This document shows positions 46,117 to 56,834 of a DNA stretch of 64,000 nucleotides, one piece after another. The notes beneath the pieces are model-generated. The model was not told the DNA's origin and did not search any database. It saw nothing but the letters and a program-made list of their open reading frames with translations. Location of the stretch: positions 3,100,001-3,164,000 of the forward strand of contig OZ005702.1 of assembly GCA_963930775.1 (NCBI GenBank), given 5' to 3'. The translations under genes and the position numbers were made by a program. Positions within the stretch are counted from its first letter, which is position 1; each line of letters starts with the position of its first letter. This DNA is from Cliona cf. orientalis. Its lineage: Eukaryota; Porifera; Demospongiae; Clionaida; Clionaidae.

Positions 46117-46740
46117 TTCAACGTAGCTGTCTTGAATTTCACGAAAAATTTAAGCTGGAAAAAAGGCCGAATAGGGCTAAGTGAAGGCGAGCTTTATAGA
46201 GTTTCAAGTGTGAAAAAAGCACGTGATGTTAGCGCACGTAACGCCTGACATCTACTTCCGGGTAAAATCCTACAAATTAGCTGTCATAGTTGGAAATGAG
46301 GGCCAATACCATAGTTGATATGTGAGACGGAGCCTTCTGAAATATAATAGGGGTTTAAACTTCGTTACACAACAACAAAACTATACAGGGTATGAAACTG
46401 AGAAATGTTTTGTATCTTCATGGGGTCCAGTAGTCTTTATCTGTCCTGTGTTGGAGCTCCAAGCCTCTGTTTAGCAAGAGTAGCGTGGCCACGAAATATC
46501 GCCGATTTTTCGGTGCTTATCTCCCTATCTGTAAGAAGTCAAGGTTATTCAGTCATGCACACACTTCTTTACATGCTTAACTAATATTGCATCCAGCTAA
46601 AACGGCTTCAGCTACCTTTGCCTAAAAATGAGCAAAAAATCCAAGTTGGCCAAATTGCTAGTTCAGCATTTCCCGTGAAAAAATTAAAATTTACAGAATA
46701 TCATACGAAAATATAATCTACTTCTTACCTCGAAACACTG
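46117..46740. other. No gene; probable DIRS 5' flank
   Basis: The 5' end of the DIRS element should lie here, but no inverted terminal repeat partner was found because the 3' end is lost. Confidence 0.4.
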
Positions 46741-47710
46741 AATCAGATTCACCCTTCTAAGCTGTTTTTGTAAAGAAAAAGCATGCTGATACTGTAGCTA
46801 CTCCATTTCTTGCACACTCGCATGGTCAATTTGTGATGATGTAATCGGGTAAAGAAATATTGACCCCTGCATGCAGACTGCATGTATATCCTCACTGGTT
46901 CCTGTGCCCACATCTGCATTGCTTTCTGTGCTATCTTGTGGTTCCTCAGTAGATGATGACGCCTCCAATTCCACATACTCTGAGTCGATTTCATGGAACC
47001 AGACTTCTTCTCAAGCCCAAATTCCATCTCGTTGAACTTGACATCTCGACTGTAGATCACCTTGATAAGGATCATACAGATGATAACCTTTGACCTCTGT
47101 ACCGTAGCCTACTAGTACACACTGGATCAAGCTTTTTCTTCTCAATTAAAGGGTAGCTAGCACACCCAAAGGCTTTTAGATACTTCACATTAGGCTTCTT
47201 CTAATACAGAGTCTCAAACGTTCCACAGCCTTGGTAGGGCTTCTATTTGTAAGGCAGACTGCCATGGAGAGTGCCTCTCCTCAAAACCTCTGATCCAAGT
47301 TGCTCTCTACTGAGAATGCACTACATGCAATAATACTGGTATACTATGAAATTCTACATACCATGGAGACTCAGATGATCTGTACCCAGCTTGAGAATAA
47401 TCATCTTGCAAAGGTACTCAGAGTATGTTTCCATTAAGAGCACTCTTATTTGTGCTAAACACCTAATGAATGTAACCAGCTGGCTTTGCGGTGAATTGGG
47501 CTGCATCATACCGTCATTGACGCCTGCATAAATATCATGACAATGGTTGGTAGAGGTAGCTCAAAACATGGGGCGACTCCCCGATATATCCTCTGTGACA
47601 GTCTGACTGACAGTATGTCTAGTGTCAGTGCAAGAATGATGATTTTCATGAAGGTATTAATGTCGAGTTCCGATAGTAGGTACCTGTCGGTAATTGGTAC
47701 ATTACGCTAT
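46741..47710 (-). pseudogene. Ty1/copia polyprotein fragment (integrase C-terminus), decayed
   Basis: Minus-strand segments read NVKYLKAFGCASYPLIEKKK (47150-47200), GYGTEVKGYHLYDP (47075-47115), a frame change, then VIYSRDVKFNEMEFGLEKKS (about 47005-47060). This is the classic copia integrase C-terminal stretch. A further open stretch near 47540-47710 (minus: RYLLSELDINTFMKI) may belong to it or not. Stops and shifts are frequent and no RT was identified. Confidence 0.7.
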
Positions 47711-47864
47711 AAGTGGACTTATAGTAACAAATAGACTACCATACATGATATTATACTACTAGCTTATACTGCCAGTTTTTTTTACAGCTAGTGCGTGCAT
47801 GCATTTGTCAATCTTCCTTTTTCTTTCATTTCCAGGACTGTCTTGACCTACCATCTTAGTTTGA

Positions 47865-48140
47865 GTATGAAAAAAACTTGACCACACCCCCAGTTCTAAT
47901 GGTGCATGTAGTAACTTGAAAGTGCACATTGATGCCAGCACCTCAATTGCAGAGATGGAGTCTAAGAGCAACTCTTGAACTCGGCAGTGACAAGTTTTGA
48001 TGCTTTATTCACAGGAGATGAACTCGACAGCACAGTACAGGTTGCGAACTTCAGATCGATCGTGGCATGTGCCATGATGCGTGCAACATGTACAATATAG
48101 CACAGGATTACATCAGCTGAGAGAACGCGTCAAGTTTGGC
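47865..48140 (+). repeat. Dispersed repeat copy (see 18785, 32790)
   Basis: AACTTGACCACACCCCCAGT, GAGATGGAGTCTAAGA, GAGATGAACTCGACAGCACA and AGAGAACGCGTCAAGTTTGG are shared with the other copies. This copy is the longest. Confidence 0.6.
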
Positions 48141-48374
48141 CAGCATAACTTATCAGAGAAACTAGCACTTAGCTTTTAATGTGTTCATTGGATTTGTATG
48201 TAACTTTGTCTATGATTCTGTGGAGTTTCATGTCTCAGAAGTGTTCTGCAAAGGCTCTGAATTTAGCATTATGACAATACACATGTAGGTTACATCATAG
48301 TTACCTAATAAAGTAAATTGCTACTGGGGATGTAATGAATCCACTCTATTTTGTAGCGTGCAGGTCCATGACAA

Positions 48375-48625
48375 ACTACAGTAACCAAGGGCTTATAGAC
48401 TCCTAAAGGAGAAGAGGGCATGTAACTAGGCACCTGGCAAAATTCACATGTAAGCTAAAAATAGCAAAACTCCTCGATATGCATAGTGAAAGCCAGACTG
48501 CAGCTGTTACTATAATTAGTTACAAACCACCGTCTGATCTGAATTTTGCTAGGTACACAGGACACTATGGCAGTTACATGCCCTCTACCCCTTTGGGGAC
48601 TATAAGCCCTTGAGTAACGTACGTG
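48375..48625. mobile_element. Palindromic MITE, about 250 bp
   Basis: GTAACCAAGGGCTTATAG and CTATAAGCCCTTGAGTAAC at the ends. Inner blocks AGAGGGCATGTAACT / AGTTACATGCCCTCT and GCAAAATTCA / TGAATTTTGC also pair. Confidence 0.75.
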
Positions 48626-49672
48626 GGTGTGTACGATGCATTAAGTCAAGAACACTCCAAGGATAGCATACCTTGAACAAGTCGACATCAATAGGTGTAT
48701 AATAATCAAGAAAAGCAAGCATAGGGATGTATAGTGGTTGTGATTATCTGTTATCCCTACAGATCTTGTTCATGTACTTTTTGGCATTGCCATTCCTACT
48801 TATCCTTCAATTTTATTCACTTGTATGCATTAACTTAAGACAGGTTATGGGCTCTGTTCTGCTTTCTTAATATCACTAGTATGACTGACACAACTGCATA
48901 CACACATACTTAAATATATAAATCACATATATACTTGCATACTGTCTAACTTGCACAAATTACAAATATCACGATTTATATCTGTCATACAGCGCTTCAC
49001 GTATCAGAGTTGGTATCATAACAATATAGCGTACAGATTAGAGATGGCTCTGTGATACTCATATATGGCATTCCAACACTGACAAAATTGGCAAGCTCAA
49101 ATATATGGTCAAACTTGAGTCAGATATATGGTCAAACTCAAATATGTGGTCAAATTGTTGCCTATATATGCTCAAAGCCAAATATATGGTCAAATTTTTA
49201 TATGATCAAACTCAAATACATGATCAAATGAAAGTTATGGTCATTTTTCCATATATGGTCAAACATGCAGCAAATATATGGTCAAAATTTAAGAAAATCC
49301 CCTTACATAATAGTCACGGATATGACGTATCTATTAGTTAATTGGACCGACGTGACGTCAACAGAATCCGCGTTCGCGAATAAAATTCGCGATCGCGCGC
49401 ACAAACGTACACTCACGATCCTTACCTTATGTAGTCTCGTTCACGGACCGGTGTCATGCCGTATAGCGTCCCCCGTAGAATCGCGTCCGGGGGACGTAAA
49501 ATATACGTCCGGGGGGACGCCATCAATTAACGATATCCGTCCCACGCGACGGAATAACGTCCGCCCGCCGCCGCGAGTGCCCTAATGAAAAAGGCGCCAA
49601 AGGGATAGGCACTAATGGAGAGGAAGATGGTGGAGAGAATTAAGACAGGCACTGATGGGAAGTAGTCTGGGT

Positions 49673-49718
49673 GCCCAGCCCCTTCCTCCCTCTTATGAAG
49701 GGGCTGGCACCCAGACTA
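49673..49718. repeat. Small hairpin TAGTCTGGGTGCC...GGCACCCAGACTA
   Basis: Arms pair over about 20 bases around a short loop. It resembles the TAGTCTCG foldbacks, but the 9 bases on each side (GATGGGAAG, TAGATGGAA) are not a clean duplication. Confidence 0.55.
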
Positions 49719-50412
49719 TAGATGGAAGCAAACTGCTGCAATGTGGAGGTATAGCAAAGGCAGATCTATATTCATTTTATTGATAATAAGCAGAGCTCAA
49801 GCACTTTACTGAGAGTTGGAGCCAGAGCTATAGGTCTATAATTATTGTCCGAGTTAGAAGGGTCCTTGCCAGGCTTAGGAATAGGCTGAAGAATGCAATC
49901 TCTAACTAAGAGTCTAAGAGAATTAGGCACATAGCCATGTCTCAGCATAGCAGTGAAGAAATTCCTTTAGCACAGGAGATGCACAGATGAAATGATCAGA
50001 CAAAAGATTTGTGCCCTCTGATTTGCCGTAGCTAGCTACTGTCAAGACCATGCACACTCTTGTTACGAGTCCGGCAGCCGCGAGCTGCGAAGGGGACGAC
50101 ATTCTACGCTGTGGGACGCAGTTCAATGGTGAATCGCGTCCCACCGGACAATATTCGATGGCGACATGCGTCCCCCCGGACGTAATTTGGATGGGACGTT
50201 TACCGTTAGGACACCGGCCCCCTTTAGGGCGGAGTCTGGGGACTTGATCATTTCGCTCCGCTCCTACGTGGGAGGGCTGGTGCGCGAGACTAGGTACGTA
50301 CAATCGGACATTGTATTGTATGGTATTAAAGCAGTATGGTAAGCATGAATGAAACTACTAGGTAGCTATTCATGTACTAAATATATCCTTCTGCACCTGG
50401 TGTGTCTTACCT

Positions 50413-50524
50413 TAGTCTCGAAACCAGACCGCTCCCACCGCAGCGTTCAGTTCTTTCAGGATGAACGCGCGTTCATCCAGAAAGAACTGAACGCTGCGGT
50501 GGGAGCGATCTGGTTTCGAGACTA
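50413..50524. mobile_element. TAGTCTCG foldback, 112 bp, 9-bp TSD
   Basis: TAGTCTCGAAACCAGACCGC ... near-perfect complement ... CGAGACTA, centred on CGCGCG. Flanked by GTCTTACCT at 50404-50412 and 50525-50533. Only about one mismatch between arms. Confidence 0.9.
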
Positions 50525-50537
50525 GTCTTACCTGGGC

Positions 50538-50630
50538 TAGCTTTATCCCCAGGCCCTCTCTCGATCTCCCAGTATTTATTTAATATGAAAGATAGAGAGA
50601 GGGCCTGGGGACACGGCTAGCTCAGCTGAA
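50538..50630. repeat. Foldback with CCCCAGGCCCTCTCT arms
   Basis: GCTAGCTTTATCCCCAGGCC ... GGCCTGGGGACACGGCTAGC around a short AT-rich loop. Related to the TAGCCTCGTCCCCAGGC elements but without a clear duplication. Confidence 0.6.
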
Positions 50631-51149
50631 TTTCATTCATACTTACCTTACAATGTCCGATTGTACCTAGTCCCGCGCGCCAGCCCTACGATGGAGGATG
50701 GAGGGATTGTAGCGCGGAGCGAGATGGCCAAGTCCCCAGACTCCGCCCCAGAGGGGGCGGGTCCGTCCGTGAACGAGACTACATAGCGGGTAAAGGATCG
50801 TTTGTGCGCGCGATCGCTAATTTTATTCGCGAACGTGGATTCTGTTGACGTCACGTCGGTCCAATTAACTAATAGATACGTCATATCCGTGACTATTATG
50901 TAAGGGGATTTTCTTAAATTTTGACCATATATTTGCTGCATGTTTGACCATATATGGGGGAAATGACCATAACTTTCGTTTGACCATTTATTTGAGTTTG
51001 AACATATAAAATTTGACCATATATTTGGCTTTGAGCATATATAGGCAACAATTTGACCACATATTTGAGTTTGACCATATATCTGACTCAAGTTTGACCA
51101 TATATTTGAGCTTGCCAATTTTGTCAGTGTTGGAATGCCATACTCATAT

Positions 51150-51635
51150 GTATATTATTGGTATACAGATGACAATATTGTCACTCAGATTATTGCTATT
51201 AGCTACCAGTTTGTATGTGTGGCTTTCAAGGGTGGTTTGTTATTTTAAAACTAATGTAGTCAGTATTTGCTGTAGCCTAGCCTCCCTCTATTTGACTGAC
51301 TCGGTAGCTAGTTGTGTAGCTCCAGCTCTGAGGACTCTAACACTGTATTAATCCCTGGATTCAAATAATATCATCTCAGAGTCTCTCTTTTCGAGAATAG
51401 ATAACCCTATAATAATATTATTATGTATATTATGATATCTGTATCGTGAGTGAGTGTAATGATTAGTTGTTCATTTACTGAGTACCTTTGTAATAATCCC
51501 AAATATGTATACACGTATGTACACTGTATGAAACGGCATGAGCTTGATAAAGTATTAAGGGTTTTAAAATGTTCTCCTGGTCCACACAGAATTTCAATTA
51601 CCTACAGGATATTCTTCCCTGGCATCGTAATCATT
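51150..51635. other. No gene; upstream region of the 406-aa gene
   Basis: AT-rich, no repeat partner found. A CAG acceptor-like site (TACCTACAG at 51600-51606) precedes the first exon, so an untranslated upstream exon is possible. Confidence 0.4.
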
Positions 51636-52973
51636 ATGGTTGAATCCAAATCTGAACCAGTTTATCCCTGTAAGTGTTTGCTTAAATTGGTTCAACAAGT
51701 CCCAATTCCTACCCTCTTCTCTGCATTTAGATGTTGGCTCAAGTGATCTGTTGAGTGAGCCTCAGGCCAAGAAAATCAAGATGGGAGTGATTAATGTCGA
51801 CTCTGACGACGTACACCAAGCTCTGAACACGGCCCTAGACTACCCCATATTTCCACTCACACTTGGGGTGAAAAAAGGATCACTAAAGGAAACACTGTTC
51901 ACCAATAGCATTGGATTTTCTTCAGTAAAAAAAAGTCTAAGAGTGCATGGTAGAGAGCTGGCATAATATGTATGAGTATCATATATATAATTAAATTTTG
52001 TTCAGATCAATTGACAGTGACTATGCACGACAAGTGGTTCAGTTTGAGATATCTTTTCAACGACATAGAGGATGACGACATCAAGCAATTTTCTACTATG
52101 GTATGCAGGGACATCAAGAATGCCATTATAGTATTCTATGATGTTGAAACAACAGTTAAAATACCAGGATCATCAACAGAAAATCACAAGGAACCTGAAG
52201 ACAAAGCTGCAATCAAGAAGATCATGTGCATACTTGCAGACAACAAAGCTGGTCCTGTAGTGTACTCGGATGAGGTTGAGTTCATTCCTCAAGGTCACGT
52301 TGCAGGACCACATGGAGTATTGGATCTCCTTGTAGGAATAAAAAAGAAGTCTCATGATGATATGCAACCCTTTATTGTTATAAAATACGATCTTGCGGAC
52401 ACCGTAAATATGGCTGAGACCAAAGAAGCTCACAAAAAATTGGCCGCTCAAACGGTAATGAATAACCCTGAAGAACCAAATGTAGATGATCTGCAAATTG
52501 TTGCCGAGCCGGTAATACAGCTTCTAGCAATATCATATCTATTTCCATTGGATCAACCAGTCGTTCTTTTTCTTGCTAACAGATGCATAGTGAGGCCGTT
52601 TGTTTATTTTCGTAGTCATGACATTATGTTGACAACAAAAATTGCACATGAGTGGCACAATGTGGAACACCGCCGGCTTATAGTGGAAGGAGTAGTATTG
52701 ATGGCTCTATTTATGCAGATGACAAACATCGGGTTTTATCCTAAAGTCAGTGGAATCCTTCACAAAAGACTTGGTTATCCTCCAACAGGATTTGGTGCAG
52801 CAATTGCTGAAGCTAAACTAGTTTCAGCATATGCAAATGCACTACTGCGTTCTCAAATGTTTTCTGATAAAAAGAATGAACATTATAATTTACCTTTAGT
52901 ACTTCATGAAGACTCATCAAAGTGTTGTAACCATGATATACTCAAAGAGCGTGAAAAGAGAAAGCAGCAGTAG
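51636..52973 (+). CDS. Three-exon gene, 406 aa, possible PD-(D/E)XK-like protein
   Basis: Exon 1 51636-51669 (MVESKSEPVYP), intron 51670-51730 (GTAAGT...TTTAG, 61 bp), exon 2 51731-51949, intron 51950-52005 (GTAGAG...TTCAG, 56 bp), exon 3 52006-52973. Phases match at both junctions and the joined frame is open to TAG. Residues about 180-250 include GPHGVLDLLVGIKKKSHDDM then PFIVIKYDLA, a helix AHKKLAAQTVM, and PVVLFLANRCIVRPFVYF. This spacing resembles PD-(D/E)XK nuclease-like folds of the Crinkler type (GxxD, then beta-strand xExK), but the E-x-K is I-K-Y, so activity is doubtful. Fold call is inference; I recognise no named family. No membrane segment. This is one of the few undisturbed genes here and is probably expressed. 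The start could lie further upstream. Confidence 0.7.
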
Positions 52974-53014
52974 CAACTGGGTCAGCTTCTATGAAGTCGT
53001 TTAATACTATATAT

Positions 53015-54060
53015 AGTGGTGATTAAAATCGTCTGTGCGGGGCGAGCCTTTGTGAGTCAGAATTTCTCTGAAAGCATGCAGACATGACCAAACTAGAACA
53101 ATATGAGTCAGTCAGTTGCACGCCGGGTAGCTAGGCCTGAGAAGCTACTGCAAGAGTACGTCCCTTAGCTTGCTAGTAGATAATAATAGTGTCAGAGTGA
53201 ATAATGTAGTCTATACATTCTAGCTATGACTATCATGAGTCCAAATACCTGTATATATCTGAGCAAAGGGGACATGCAGTGAGTCACCTTCATGCTAAGC
53301 TTAGTGAAGTATATCTAGTACCAGTGATGTTAATTGTGGACGTGTATTTGGGCCTTACTCAAGCTCGCCCCAAATTAATTGTATGATACAGATACAGCGT
53401 AATTTGAACGCCCATTGCCGCTTATTTTATTGCTGCATGGATTTATTATATCAAAATCTACTGTCATCTGTGTAGGCTTGTACATATTGCTTCTAACTTT
53501 CAACATTGATCATGATATTGCTCTATATAATATTATTGTTGATATTATTGCAGAGTTATAATTTGGATGCCTTTGAATACATGTAGATATAGCCTTGGCA
53601 TGCATGCATCCACGAGGGTTACAGTAGTTGCTCTTAGTCTGTCCGTTGATGTCTCGGTCCTAATGTAAAAGAGGTTTTCAAACTTAGAATTTAGTCTAGA
53701 GACAATAATACTAGTGGCGATGAAAATCATCTGTGCGAGGCGAGCCTTCACAAAAATCTTAAGATTTCTTTGAAAGCACAACAGTATGTGGCTACAGTGG
53801 TACCCAAAACTACAACATCATAATATCTGTCAGTTGCATTAGTAGTAGCCTTAGACTACTATAGCATAGGAGCTATCACGAGAGTGCAAATATCACTGCT
53901 TAGCCTAGTAGTCCAATGACAGCACAGTGTATATACTCAGCTACATGTCAGCCATCAGATAGGACAAGCCTACACCCAGTCATCTTCATGCTCAGGGAAG
54001 TAGATCTACGTACCAGTGATGTTAATAATGGACCTAAGCCTTGTCACAGTGGTCCAGCAC
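53015..54060 (+). repeat. Diverged direct repeat, two copies about 690 bp apart
   Basis: Copy 1 about 53015-53370 and copy 2 about 53706-54060 share AGTGGTGAT(T/G)AAAATC(G/A)TCTGTGCG, GCGAGCCTT, TTTCTNTGAAAGCA and GTACCAGTGATGTTAAT in the same order. No coding recognised. It lies just downstream of the 406-aa gene. Confidence 0.65.
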
Positions 54061-56100
54061 TCATCTTTCCAGTTTCATGGCTTTGCCTACGCTGTACAGG
54101 CATAGATCATATGGGAATATCTATGGTAATAGTGATAAATTGCATTTCAAACAACTGTTTTTTGTACAACACATCAAACCTTTGCTGTAGCATAGGATAG
54201 AATCTGATTAGCGCTGAGCACCGACTGTAATTGCTGAACTACCTGCATATTTTATGGCCGACTCAATTTAATATGAAACTACTAGTACTAGACATGTGAA
54301 GCATGTCAGAATAAATTTTCATGATGCTAAATGACAAACATGGGCCACCAATGTACTTTTTTACACTATGAACGTAGTACATGCTATCGAATATCATCTG
54401 TACCATCCTCATATGCGCGAGTCGTGGTGGAAGAGGTATTCAAAATCAAAATCATTATGTACAGAGATCCTAATTAGATTATTGGTACGTGGTTAACGTA
54501 ATCATGCACATGTATAATGTATAATATTATATGCGATATGGATGGGAGGGGCTGGGTGGTTTGGGGATGGGTTGCCAATGGTAGCAGAATAAGTCTCTAG
54601 GATTTGTCCATGAAAGAATGTAGCGGGTTCAGATCTCGCTATATACTTTGATTTTTTTAAAGAAATTCTCGCAGGATCTCTGTACATAACGAGATCCATT
54701 CAAAATGCATGCTATGGAGTGCCATATCGGAATTGCCCCATCAGCAGATTTTCGACCGGGGCGACCATTTCCATCTTCTACAACGAAGAGCTGCATATTC
54801 AGCAACAAGTGTTGGGCCGTGATGGACAGTGAGTGATTACTGTATCCTACAGCATAGGCATCGTGGGTGCTGTCCATTTATGGGAGGCAGCAGACCCAAA
54901 AAATAAAAAAAATGTATCGGAATTGTCCCGCTTTACCTTACCTCGAGAGTGAAACATCATAAACTGCTCATGGTCCAATGAGGTTGATCATCTAGTGTAC
55001 TCCAATCTACATGCCATGACCATCATGTGTCCAAGTACCTGTAGCCAAGGCCCTGAGAGGATGTAAGGATTTTAGAATTCTATTCCAAATCAATTAGTCT
55101 CTGAGTTTAGCAGACAGATAGCTACTAAATGCTGGATCCTAAAGGATACCGACACAGTGTCACATGCTCTTACTGCACTTGTTCACAAATTTTGATGCAT
55201 GAGTATGATTACGTGATAATCACATGATAACAAGTAAAGATCACATCCTACTATATTGAGCAGTATAGTCTCTGATATCCTCCCCCGTTGACCAGAGGTC
55301 AACTGTGAAGCTTGAAGGCTCAAATACTAAATTATAAATAAAATACAAGTTTCTGTTCATAATCAGAGTATACGGTAATATAGTTTAGTTAATCAACTTT
55401 CAGTAGCTGTAGCTACTGCTACCTCAAGGTTAAGAAATTTGGCTCCCTATTATATAAGAGCTGAGCGAGGATGTACCTACACGTATAAAGTTTAGATCCT
55501 AGTGGTACTGAAATCTGATTGGAACAAGCAGGTGGTATAATTATATCTCATATAATGCCCTTGATAATTGTATAAATTGCAGCCTAGCAACAATGAGATG
55601 TTAATCACAGAAACCTGAACTGTTACAGTGTCTAACAGTTACGTATAACTAGACAGTATACTGCTTGTGGTCCCCACCCCCACCCCATTTATGCAAGTTG
55701 GCTGGATTCTGCGTGCAAGATTGAAAATGTGGGAGGGGTCTGGGCTAGGATATTGCTACCAAAAATCAGGCAATCCAGGACACAATCAAAACACTTGGCA
55801 ACTAGCTATGTTTTTATTGAGCAAATGTTATGGAATAGCTATAGAGGGTAATATAAGACTCCCTCCACAGTAGTGCATGTGCTTGCAGGGAACTCCCTTG
55901 CAGTATAGTACCATAATGGTAAACAAATCTTGTGATACATAGCTTGGTGCAACAAAAGTGCCTATTAAATGGCATTTGCATAGAAGATCTATAAAACTAG
56001 GAATCAGTTATATTGTAGGTAAGGTAGTTTACTATGACATTGTATGATTGTTGGTGAAAGTGCCAGCAGCCACGTTTCAATAATGAGCAACCATTTTTTG
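54061..56100. other. No firm gene; possible MULE/SWIM-like transposase scrap at 54629-54877 (minus)
   Basis: The minus-strand frame contains HDAYAVGYSNHSLSITAQHL and LLLNMQLFVVEDGNGRPGR; the hydrophobic strand followed by EDGNG recalls the RNase H-like core of MULE/ZSWIM-type transposases. It is short, broken, and may be chance. The rest of the interval shows no coding or repeat partner. Confidence 0.25.
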
Positions 56101-56834
56101 TGGGCTGTACATTATAGCCATGGAGGGAGTGCAGCTTGTTACAACTGGTACAGTAGCTGGTATCCAGTTTTCAGAGAATAGATATCCATGTTTGACATGT
56201 TTCAACAGAACAAAATTTTATAGGCGGCAAGGGATGATCAGGAAGATGGTTGATGATTTAAAGCTGATGCGAAATTCCGGTATATCTGCTGGTTCCCGCA
56301 ATATGGAGGATCACTGTACATGCACAAAGTGACCGCATACTTTGACCCTGTATCTCGAGTTCGGATAGCTAGATTGAGGTTGGACTGAATAAAATCAGTT
56401 GATGGTAGCTGCAGCCAAGGTTTATGTTTAGCGGCAACAAGTTTTTATGAGTGTTAATTATACAGAATTTTCAGTGGTAGCTATATATGAAATACATGCG
56501 TGTATTATACCATCTGCTTGAAATTTCAGTGCTTGTTACAACCAAGATATAATATATATATGGGCCCGGACATGTTTATACATGTAATATGTAAACGAAT
56601 GTATAGCCCTTTTTGGCTTGTTGCATAATATAGGAGGGTACTACCGTAGCATCCCAGGCAAGCGCCCATTCCTGATGTACCGCATTTCAAACTGTCAACG
56701 TAGCAACTTATCTGGGACACTATATATGGTATTACACACTGGATCAAACTTTTACTATAATGACATTATGTTTGTTTGTATAACATACATGCAGTTGATC
56801 CCAGAATTGTGAATATCCCAGACATCATGATGCT
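56101..56834. other. Unassigned; short Cys-containing ORF 56120-56332 (plus)
   Basis: MEGVQLVTTGTVAGIQFSEN, then NRYPCLTCFNRTKF and HCTCTK. Not recognised. It lies on the opposite strand just downstream of the membrane-protein gene. Could be a chance ORF. Confidence 0.2.

Larger units (their letters stand above)
49065..51141. mobile_element. Long-inverted-repeat element, 2077 bp, 8-bp TSD
   Basis: Flanked by ACTCATAT at 49057-49064 and 51142-51149 (9 bp if an ambiguous T is counted). Ends ATGGCATTCCAACACTGACA / TGTCAGTGTTGGAATGCCAT begin arms of about 380 bp, made largely of ATATGGTCAAA-type repeats (49085-49290 and 50925-51115) and a TAGTCTCGTTCACGG block in both arms. No transposase. The middle contains GGGGGACGTAAA-type repeats and the nested foldback at 50413-50524. 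Confidence 0.85.

Noticed and set aside
50538-50630. Sixth member of the 9-bp-duplication foldback family
   Set aside because: The arms are similar in kind but the flanking 9-mers do not match.
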